From: Gammaproteobacteria bacterium
Lineage (GTDB): Bacteria > Pseudomonadota > Gammaproteobacteria > Pseudomonadales > JAUIKI01
NCBI GenBank assembly: GCA_030430875.1
Contig: JAUIKI010000122.1
Location: 1-5,178, forward strand
DNA: 5,178 bases
Reading direction: 5' to 3'
The position numbers were made by a program, and so were the translations under genes. Below are positions 1 through 5,178 of this stretch, piece after piece; the first letter of the stretch is position 1, and each line of letters opens with the position of its first letter. Under the pieces are notes generated by a model, which had not been told where the DNA came from, did no database searches, and saw nothing but the letters and a program-made list of their open reading frames with translations.

Positions 1-3000
1 AAGCTCATTATAAATAACCTTTAAAAATGACTTTAACTCAGATGTCTTTTGTTGCGCATTAACCATAGTTGCAATTTTACTTCCAAGCTCTTTTGCAGCC
101 CAACCAAGATGAGCCTCCAATATCTGCCCAACATTCATTCGGGATGGAACACCAAGTGGATTCAACACGATATCTACCGGAACACCTTTTTCATCATAAG
201 GCATATCTTCAATTGGCATGATTGCAGAAATTACACCTTTATTCCCATGACGACCAGCCATTTTATCACCAGGTTGAGTGCGTCGCTTTACAGCCAAATA
301 AACTTTAACAACTTTCAACACCCCAGGCGCAAGATCATCACCAGATTGTAGTTTTTTCTTCTTGTTTTCGAAGTCTTTATCAAGAGCAACACTCAACTCT
401 TTAAGATGGGTTTCAGCCAACTCAATTTCCTCAGAAACAATCTCATCAACCAGTTGAATATCGAACCAACTCTCAGTGGCCAACCCATCTAGATATTCAC
501 TTGTAATTTCCCCACCCTTCTTCAATCCAGGCGCCTTCTTGACCTGCTGACCAATAATTTTCTTACGCAGCTTATCAAATGTTGCTGCTGCAAAAATACG
601 ATACTGCGCTGTTAAATCTTTGCGAACAGCATCAAGCTGACTATTCTCAATTTCTAAGGCTCTAACATCTTTTTCCACACCATCACGAGTAAAAATCTGC
701 ACATCAATCACTGTTCCTTTTACACTGGCTGGAACACGTAAAGACGTATCTTTAACATCTGATGCTTTTTCGCCAAAAATAGCTCGCAGCAACTTTTCCT
801 CCGGCGTAAGTTGAGTCTCACCCTTAGGGGTAACCTTACCAACTAGAATATCACCGCTGTTAACTTCTGCACCAATGTAGACAACACCAGACTCATCCAA
901 CTTCACTAAGGAGCCTTCCCCAACATTTGGAATATCACCAGTAATCTCTTCAGCACCAAGTTTGGTATCTCTTGCAATACAACTTAACTCTTGTATATGT
1001 ATAGTGGTGTAGCGGTCTTCTTGAACTAATTTCTCAGAAATCAAAATAGAATCTTCAAAGTTATAGCCATTCCACGGCATAAACGCGATACGTATATTTT
1101 GCCCTAAGGCCAATTCACCCATATCTGTGCTTGGACCATCAGCCAATACATCACCACGCGCAATCACATCACCTTCTTTTACTAATGGTCTTTGATTAAT
1201 GCAAGTGTTTTGATTTGATCGCATGTATTTAGTTAGATTATAAATATCAACACCAATATCACTTACCGGCGTTTCATCTTGATTAACACTGACAACAATA
1301 CGACTCGCATCAACACTTTCAACCACACCACCGCGCTTGGCAATAACACAAACACCAGAGTCTCTTGAAACAATACGTTCCATACCAGTTCCAACCAGCG
1401 GCTTTTCTGCTCGAAGAGTTGGCACAGCTTGACGTTGCATGTTTGACCCCATAAGAGCCCGGTTTGCATCATCATGTTCTAAAAATGGAATCAACGCTGC
1501 TGCAACCGACACAATTTGTTGCGCTGAAACATCCATATAGTTCACTCGCTCTGGAGGCATAACGGTAAACTCATTATCGACCCGCACTGGCACAAGCTCA
1601 TCGACTAACTCACCTTTTTTATTAAGTGTGGCACTAGCCTGCGCAATAATAAATCCAGCTTCATCAATTGCCGATAAATAGTCGATATCGTCAGTCACAA
1701 CACCATCAACAACCCGACGATATGGACTTTCAATAAATCCAAAATCATTCACTCGAGCATAAGTAGCTAGCGAATTAATTAAACCAATATTAGGGCCTTC
1801 AGGGGTTTCAATCGGACAAACACGACCATAGTGTGTAGGGTGCACATCTCGAACCTCAAAACCAGCTCTCTCACGCGTCAAACCACCTGGTCCAAGAGCT
1901 GATATTCGTCGTTTGTGCGTCACTTCCGATAAAGGATTCACCTGATCCATAAATTGTGACAACTGACTTGAGCCAAAGAATTCTTTAATTGCAGCAGCAA
2001 CTGGTTTAGAGTTAATTAAATCTTGCGGCATCAAACCTTCTGACTCAGCTAAGCTTAAGCGCTCTTTTACAGCACGTTCAACACGCACAACACCGACACG
2101 GAACTGATTTTCTGCCATTTCACCAACGGAGCGAACGCGACGATTTCCCAAATGATCAATATCATCGACCTGACCATTACCATTTCGAATATCAATTAAA
2201 GTTTTAAGAACACTAATAATATCTTCTTTTGATAAAACACCTGGGCCATTCAAGTCAGATTGTCCAATCCGACGATTAAACTTCATACGCCCAACATTAG
2301 AGAGATCATAACGCTCTTCAACAAAAAACAAGTTATTGAATAATGTTTCTGCTGCATCTTTTGTTGGCGGCTCACCTGGACGCATCATCCGATATATCTC
2401 GACAATCGCCTCAAGCTGATTAGTTGTAGGATCAATTTTTAACGTATCTGAAATAAATGCTCCATGATCAAGCTCATTAATATAGAGTGTCTCTATAAGA
2501 GTAATTCCAGACTCCTGAGCTTGCTTTAAAAGATCTGCTGTAATCTCTGCATTCGCCTCAGCAATCACTTCACCAGTAGACTCATCGATCAAATTTTTAG
2601 CAATAATTTTCCCTAATAAAAATTCCATAGGGACTGTTAGACTGTCTATTTTTGCTTCTTCTAACAATCGTATATGTCTTGCGGTTATTCTTTTCCCAGA
2701 CTCAACAATTACTTTGCCTTTTTTATCTTTAATGTCAAATGTAGCTAACTCACCACGAAACCGTTGCGGCACAAAATCAAGATAGCATTTGTCATTTTTT
2801 ATCTTTAGCTTATTTGTATCAAAGAAAATTTCTAGAATTTCTTCATTAGTATATTCTAATGCTCGCAACAATATCGTCGCAGGCAATTTACGTCTGCGAT
2901 CTATTCTGACAAAAACATTATCTTTTGGATCAAATTCAAAATCCAACCAAGAACCACGATAAGGAATAACTCTCGCTGAATACAGTAGTTTTCCAGATGA

Positions 3001-3507
3001 ATGTGTTTTACCTCTATCATGCTCAAAGAAAACTCCAGGAGAGCGATGCAGTTGTGACACAACAACACGCTCTGTGCCATTAATAACGAACGTGCCATCA
3101 TCTGTCATTAATGGCATTTCACCCATATAGACTTCCTGCTCTTTAATATCTTTGATAGCTCTTGTTGCAGAATCTTTGTCGTATAAAATCAGACGGATTT
3201 TGACACGCAGTGGCGCCGCATAGGTCACTCCTCTTAACTTACACTCTTTGATATCAAAGGCTGGCTCGCCTAAATTGTAGCTTACAAATTCTAGCGCGGC
3301 ACTACCAGAGTAACTAACAATAGGGAAGACCGACTTAAATGCTGCTTGCAATCCAACATCTTGACGTTCATCTACGGAGAGGTCTTTTTGTAAAAAAATT
3401 CGATACGAATCAAGCTGTACTGCAAGCAAATAAGGAATCTCCATTACTTGAGGCAATTTACCGAAACGTTTACGTATACGCTTTTTTTCTGTATATGAAT
3501 AACTCAT
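1..3507 (-). CDS. rpoB: DNA-directed RNA polymerase beta subunit, 3' end outside window
   Basis: The beta subunit forms one side of the polymerase active-centre cleft and pairs with beta' (rpoC, expected beyond the left edge). I read all 1169 codons from ATG 3507 to base 1 and found no stop or frameshift. By alignment with E. coli (1342 residues) about 190 C-terminal residues are missing. Landmarks in order are the N-terminus MSYSYTEKKRIRK, then VINGTERVVVSQLHRSPGVF and KTHSSGK in the protrusion and lobe. The rifampicin region is at about 512-538, with SSQLSQFMDQ, THKRRISALG and GPGGLTRERAGFEVRD. Then come CPIETPEGPNIGLINSL, the flap start KVTPKGETQLTPEEKLLRAI, and the active-site segment GDKMAGRHGNKG with lysines 1082 and 1090, equivalent to E. 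coli K1065 and K1073. The offset from E. coli grows from +5 at the rifampicin region to +17 at these lysines, so about 12 residues are gained between them, mostly in the variable insert after the flap. The usual sites of rifampicin resistance (D521, H531, S536 here) are wild type. Confidence 0.99.
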   Translation of the reverse strand, partial: MSYSYTEKKRIRKRFGKLPQVMEIPYLLAVQLDSYRIFLQKDLSVDERQDVGLQAAFKSVFPIVSYSGSAALEFVSYNLGEPAFDIKECKLRGVTYAAPLRVKIRLILYDKDSATRAIKDIKEQEVYMGEMPLMTDDGTFVINGTERVVVSQLHRSPGVFFEHDRGKTHSSGKLLYSARVIPYRGSWLDFEFDPKDNVFVRIDRRRKLPATILLRALEYTNEEILEIFFDTNKLKIKNDKCYLDFVPQRFRGELATFDIKDKKGKVIVESGKRITARHIRLLEEAKIDSLTVPMEFLLGKIIAKNLIDESTGEVIAEANAEITADLLKQAQESGITLIETLYINELDHGAFISDTLKIDPTTNQLEAIVEIYRMMRPGEPPTKDAAETLFNNLFFVEERYDLSNVGRMKFNRRIGQSDLNGPGVLSKEDIISVLKTLIDIRNGNGQVDDIDHLGNRRVRSVGEMAENQFRVGVVRVERAVKERLSLAESEGLMPQDLINSKPVAAAIKEFFGSSQLSQFMDQVNPLSEVTHKRRISALGPGGLTRERAGFEVRDVHPTHYGRVCPIETPEGPNIGLINSLATYARVNDFGFIESPYRRVVDGVVTDDIDYLSAIDEAGFIIAQASATLNKKGELVDELVPVRVDNEFTVMPPERVNYMDVSAQQIVSVAAALIPFLEHDDANRALMGSNMQRQAVPTLRAEKPLVGTGMERIVSRDSGVCVIAKRGGVVESVDASRIVVSVNQDETPVSDIGVDIYNLTKYMRSNQNTCINQRPLVKEGDVIARGDVLADGPSTDMGELALGQNIRIAFMPWNGYNFEDSILISEKLVQEDRYTTIHIQELSCIARDTKLGAEEITGDIPNVGEGSLVKLDESGVVYIGAEVNSGDILVGKVTPKGETQLTPEEKLLRAIFGEKASDVKDTSLRVPASVKGTVIDVQIFTRDGVEKDVRALEIENSQLDAVRKDLTAQYRIFAAATFDKLRKKIIGQQVKKAPGLKKGGEITSEYLDGLATESWFDIQLVDEIVSEEIELAETHLKELSVALDKDFENKKKKLQSGDDLAPGVLKVVKVYLAVKRRTQPGDKMAGRHGNKGVISAIMPIEDMPYDEKGVPVDIVLNPLGVPSRMNVGQILEAHLGWAAKELGSKIATMVNAQQKTSELKSFLKVIYNEL

Positions 3508-3518
3508 GAACTTAGCAT

Positions 3519-3522
3519 CTCC
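3519..3522 (-). promoter_or_regulatory. Ribosome binding site of rpoB
   Basis: GGAG is followed by 11 bases and then ATG at 3507, a slightly long spacing. No in-frame start lies upstream before the TGA at 3531-3529, and the protein from 3507 begins exactly like E. coli RpoB, so the start is secure even though the site is not ideal. A second ATG out of frame directly touches this GGAG. Confidence 0.6.
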
Positions 3523-3549
3523 AAGAAGTCATCAAGATTATTACTTACA

Positions 3550-3583
3550 AACAAAGGCTGATGATATGTCATCAGCCTTTGTT
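3550..3583 (-). terminator. Perfect 15-bp hairpin between rplL and rpoB: probable attenuator or RNase III site
   Basis: In transcript order AACAAAGGCTGATGA (3583-3569) is followed by the loop CATA and then its exact complement (3564-3550). After the stem the transcript reads TTGTAAGTAA, so the U-run is short and broken (CCTTTGTTTGTAAG across the stem end). It lies 66 bases after the rplL stop and 42 bases before the rpoB start. In E. coli the rplL-rpoB gap holds a partial terminator that lets only a fraction of polymerases reach rpoB, together with an RNase III processing hairpin. The position and the weak U-run suggest a leaky terminator here. Clean RNase III cutting usually needs a longer duplex, so attenuation is the better guess. 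The rest of the 142-base spacer is AT-rich and holds no gene. Confidence 0.7.
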
Positions 3584-3649
3584 AACTTGCAAGATAAAAA
3601 GAATGAATAATAACAGCAACAATCAATTTTTATAGCCATCAAAAACTGA

Positions 3650-4024
3650 TTATTTTAATGCCGCAGTAGCACCAGCTTCTTCAAGCTGTTTTTTCATAGC
3701 TTCTGCTTCATCTTTACTAACAGCTTCTTTCACTGTTTTTGGCGCGCCCTCAACTAAATCTTTAGCTTCTTTCAGACCAAGACCTGTGATGGTACGAACA
3801 ATTTTAATCACATCAACTTTCTTTTCACCAAAAGATTCTAGAACAACGTCAAACTCAGTTTTTTCTTCAGCTGCAACTGCACCATCCGCAGCAGCAGGAG
3901 CGAAAGCAACTGCAGCTTGAGCAGAAACACCAAATTTCTCTTCCATCGCTTCAACAAGTTTCACAACATCCATAACACTCATTTCAGCAATCGCACTTAA
4001 AATATCATCTGTAGATAGAGCCAT
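3650..4024 (-). CDS. rplL: 50S ribosomal protein L7/L12
   Basis: L7/L12 is the multicopy stalk protein that recruits and activates the translational GTPases EF-Tu, EF-G, IF2 and RF3. The gene encodes 124 residues (E. coli has 121), ending in TAA at 3652-3650. Three parts are visible. The N-terminal dimerisation and L10-binding domain spans about 1-34 and includes MSVMDVVKLVEAMEEKFGV. An alanine-rich flexible hinge spans about 35-52. The C-terminal factor-binding domain spans about 53-124, with EEKTEFDVVL (53-62) and VIKIVRTITGLGLKEAKDLVE (72-92). The GLGLKEAKDL stretch contains the conserved glycines and lysines of the factor-binding helices. The start is ATG at 4024, giving MALSTDDIL. It follows rplJ by 36 bases and shares its leader control. 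The usual excess of L7/L12 over L10 would come from stronger translation of this cistron. Confidence 0.98.
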   Translation of the reverse strand: MALSTDDILSAIAEMSVMDVVKLVEAMEEKFGVSAQAAVAFAPAAADGAVAAEEKTEFDVVLESFGEKKVDVIKIVRTITGLGLKEAKDLVEGAPKTVKEAVSKDEAEAMKKQLEEAGATAALK

Positions 4025-4033
4025 ATCATTAAT

Positions 4034-4037
4034 CTCC
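4034..4037 (-). promoter_or_regulatory. Ribosome binding site of rplL (decides the ATG start)
   Basis: GGAG is followed by nine bases (ATTAATGAT) and then ATG at 4024. A TTG in the same frame at 4039 would add five residues (MEIND), but it overlaps this site and lies outside the usual L7/L12 N-terminus, so the ATG at 4024 is chosen. Confidence 0.8.
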
Positions 4038-4060
4038 AATCATTAATAAGTTTACAAAAA

Positions 4061-4582
4061 TCATTGTTTTTGATCGCGTATTGCAGCAATAACACGAACC
4101 AATTTACTCGGAACCTCATTGAGGGTTTGAGCCAATTTAACAACCGGGGCTTGAATAACACGCATTAACATTGCTATTGCCTCATCTCTCGTTGGCAATT
4201 TAGCCAACATGTCGATTTGGTCAGCAGCAAGTAAATCACCACCAATTGATAATGCTTTAACCTCAAACTGTTCATTATCTTTAGCAAAAGCCTTGAAAAC
4301 TCTCGCAGCGGAACCTGGTTCGCTTCTTGAAAACGCTAAGATTGTAGGACCAATCAAGACAGTTTTCATACACTCAAAATCAGTTCCTTCAACAGCACGA
4401 GTCGCCAAGGTGTTTTTAACTACCCTCAAATAAACATTCGAAGCTCTAGCCTGATTACGTAGCGTCGTAAGCTGCTCAACAGATAAACCATGATAATCAG
4501 CAATCACCGCAGATAGCGAGTCTTTTGCAACCTGATTCACTTCTGAGACAATTGCTTTTTTATCAGCAAGTTTAAGAGGCAC
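4061..4582 (-). CDS. rplJ: 50S ribosomal protein L10 (stalk base)
   Basis: L10 anchors the L7/L12 stalk on 23S rRNA near L11 and, as a complex with L7/L12, represses its own mRNA. The gene encodes 173 residues from a GTG start to TGA at 4063-4061, against 165 in E. coli. The N-terminal rRNA-binding domain is well conserved: LADKKAIVSEV (5-15), YLRVVKNTLATRAVEGT (51-67), FECMK and LIGPT (76-80), then FEVKA (106-110). The C-terminal part begins at LPTRDEAIAMLM (129-140). In the family this part is the helix that carries L7/L12 dimers. Here it is about eight residues longer than in E. coli and shows two similar segments, KLAQTL (149-154) and KLVRVI (160-165), 11 residues apart, which hints at an extra dimer site. 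It lies 193 bases after rplA, behind an L10-type leader, and 36 bases before rplL, with which it is surely cotranscribed. Confidence 0.98.
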   Translation of the reverse strand: MPLKLADKKAIVSEVNQVAKDSLSAVIADYHGLSVEQLTTLRNQARASNVYLRVVKNTLATRAVEGTDFECMKTVLIGPTILAFSRSEPGSAARVFKAFAKDNEQFEVKALSIGGDLLAADQIDMLAKLPTRDEAIAMLMRVIQAPVVKLAQTLNEVPSKLVRVIAAIRDQKQ

Positions 4583-4590
4583 TTTACGTT

Positions 4591-4595
4591 CTCCT
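4591..4595 (-). promoter_or_regulatory. Ribosome binding site of rplJ (decides the GTG start)
   Basis: AGGAG is followed by eight bases (AACGTAAA) and then GTG at 4582. This near-ideal Shine-Dalgarno spacing supports the GTG as the true start. The protein then begins MPLKLADKKAIV, aligned with the N-terminus of E. coli L10 (MALNLQDKQAIV). Confidence 0.85.
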
Positions 4596-4615
4596 GTAGT
4601 TAATTATCCAAATTC

Positions 4616-4636
4616 AGAGCATTCAAAATTCGCTCT
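4616..4636 (-). other. Small hairpin in rplJ leader, upstream of the ribosome binding site
   Basis: AGAGC (4636-4632 in transcript order) can pair with GCTCT (4620-4616) around an 11-base AT-rich loop. It sits between the L10-binding element and the rplJ Shine-Dalgarno site, about 20 bases before the latter. It may be part of the leader that passes L10 binding on to the start site, as in E. coli, where leader refolding affects access to the start. Five pairs in an AT-rich spacer can easily arise by chance. Confidence 0.25.
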
Positions 4637-4674
4637 AAACACTTTTTTCGGTACAACTTCAATAACTAAGTCAC

Positions 4675-4727
4675 ACCATCTACGTAGGCAAAGATTAAGC
4701 AGCAACGCACCTACGGTCTTTGATAGT
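4675..4727 (-). promoter_or_regulatory. L10 leader: L10(L12)4-binding mRNA element before rplJ
   Basis: This lies in the rplA-rplJ spacer, with about 92 bases between its 3' end and the rplJ start. In transcript order it has an outer stem ACTATC (4727-4722) with GATGGT (4680-4675), six pairs including one G-U. The internal loop has AAAGAC on one side (4721-4716) and TA on the other. The upper stem is CGTAGG (4715-4710) with CCTACG (4688-4683), and its apical loop contains GCTTAAT. The strings AGACCGTAGGTG, GCTTAAT and CCTACGTAGATGG agree with my memory of conserved gammaproteobacterial L10 leaders. In E. coli the L10-L7/L12 complex binds a kink-turn in this leader and blocks translation of rplJ and rplL. 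The same autoregulation is inferred here. The GA steps at 4718-4717 and 4680-4679 could supply the sheared pairs of a kink-turn, but I could not fix its exact form. The whole element probably extends beyond these bounds. Confidence 0.8.
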
Positions 4728-4775
4728 CCATCACAAGAATGTCATGAGCTCAAAGTCGCTTCGTTTTAACAACAA

Positions 4776-5178
4776 TCATACATCTAACGAATTTAGATCA
4801 ATCATCAACCCCGGCCCCATTGTACTTGAAAGTGTGAGACGCTTTAAATACACGCCTTTTGCTGATGATGGTTTGATTTTCTTCAAATCATTAAGAAGTG
4901 ATTCTATATTTTGCTTAATGGCATCTGCGGCGAAATTAACTTTACCAACGGAGCAGTGTATGATGCCATTTTTATCTGTTCGGTATCGAACCTGTCCTGA
5001 TTTTGCATTTTTCACAGCGGTCGCCACATCTTGAGTCACCGTTCCAACTTTAGGATTAGGCATTAATCCTTTTGGACCCAAAATTTGTCCCAACTGACCA
5101 ACAGCTGCCATAGTATCTGGTGTTGCGATCACTACATCAAAATCGATATTTCCTGCTTTTATTTGTTCGACTAAATCC
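4776..5178 (-). CDS. rplA: 50S ribosomal protein L1, 3' part (5' end outside window)
   Basis: L1 binds 23S rRNA at the mobile L1 stalk beside the E site and helps release deacylated tRNA. In many bacteria it also represses translation of its own L11-L1 mRNA. The frame is open from the window edge to a TGA at 4778-4776 and gives 133 residues, a little over half of a usual L1 of about 230. It matches the E. coli protein from the DLADQIKKG region to the end. Visible family marks are the L1 signature QILGPKGLMPNPKVGTVT (residues 31-48 of the fragment), then KNAKSGQVRYR and KNGIIH. Near the C-terminus is STMGPG (118-123), part of the rRNA-binding surface. The fragment holds the end of the inserted domain II and the return into domain I. 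GTG codons inside it, such as the one at 5132, are not starts because clear L1 sequence continues upstream of them. By family synteny rplK should lie just outside the right edge. Confidence 0.97.
   Translation of the reverse strand, partial: DLVEQIKAGNIDFDVVIATPDTMAAVGQLGQILGPKGLMPNPKVGTVTQDVATAVKNAKSGQVRYRTDKNGIIHCSVGKVNFAADAIKQNIESLLNDLKKIKPSSAKGVYLKRLTLSSTMGPGLMIDLNSLDV

Noticed and set aside
49..351. Open frame on the plus strand giving a 100-residue protein
   Set aside because: It lies antisense inside rpoB, whose reading is unbroken and highly conserved here. The translation looks like no family I know.
1263..1475. Minus-strand open frame of 70 residues, and a similar one at 2901-3101
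   Set aside because: Both are out-of-frame shadows within rpoB.
1..3507. Possible break or frameshift in rpoB
   Set aside because: Reading every triplet in this frame shows no stop, and the protein keeps matching the family to the window edge.
3605..3640. TATAAA and TTGATT strings in the rplL-rpoB spacer as a separate rpoB promoter
   Set aside because: No -35/-10 pair with proper spacing. Such strings are expected by chance in AT-rich DNA.
4209..4433. Plus-strand open frame of 74 residues
   Set aside because: It is an antisense shadow of rplJ.
4635..4665. Promoter-like TTGAAG, 17-base spacer, TTTAGA before rplJ
   Set aside because: The -10 match is poor (three of six), and a start there would remove the L10-binding leader from the transcript.
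4722..4755. Possible promoter TTGAGC with a GACTAT -10 after 19 bases, upstream of rplJ
   Set aside because: The spacing is too long and the -10 is poor. A promoter for rplJ probably exists near or within the end of rplA, but I cannot place it.
4720..5034. Plus-strand open frame of 104 residues across the rplA end and the rplJ leader
   Set aside because: It is antisense to conserved L1 sequence and to the L10 leader, with no recognisable protein features.

Overview
This window carries the conserved ribosomal protein and RNA polymerase cluster rplA-rplJ-rplL-rpoB. All four genes lie on the minus strand, so transcription runs from high to low coordinates. The L1 gene enters at the right edge, already missing its 5' part. 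L10 and L7/L12 are complete. The beta subunit of RNA polymerase starts at 3507 and runs off the left edge after 1169 uninterrupted codons, about 190 residues short of its end by comparison with E. coli.

The proteins are clearly gammaproteobacterial. RpoB opens with MSYSYTEKKRIRK and matches the E. coli protein closely through the rifampicin region and the catalytic lysine region. The DNA is AT-rich. L10 has a longer C-terminal tail than in E. coli, of a kind I recall from Legionella and relatives. An AT-rich gammaproteobacterium of the Legionella/Coxiella/Francisella sort fits best, but this rests on remembered protein features and not on a tree.

Layout from upstream to downstream of transcription: rplA 3' part (5178-4776). 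A 193-base spacer (4775-4583) follows, holding a recognisable L10-type mRNA leader. Next come rplJ (4582-4061, GTG start), a 36-base gap with a Shine-Dalgarno site, and rplL (4024-3650). A 142-base AT-rich spacer follows, with a perfect 15-bp hairpin in the place where E. coli has its attenuator and RNase III site. Last is rpoB (3507 to beyond 1).

The genes work together in two ways. L10 and L7/L12 form the ribosomal stalk that recruits translation factors, and the leader before rplJ is expected to let excess L10-L7/L12 complex shut down its own translation. The hairpin between rplL and rpoB is expected to lower expression of polymerase relative to the highly produced L7/L12.

I found no mobile element, CRISPR array, tRNA, rRNA or unknown gene, and no sign of a previously undescribed system. 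The points worth a second look are RNA-level control elements and the extended L10 tail.
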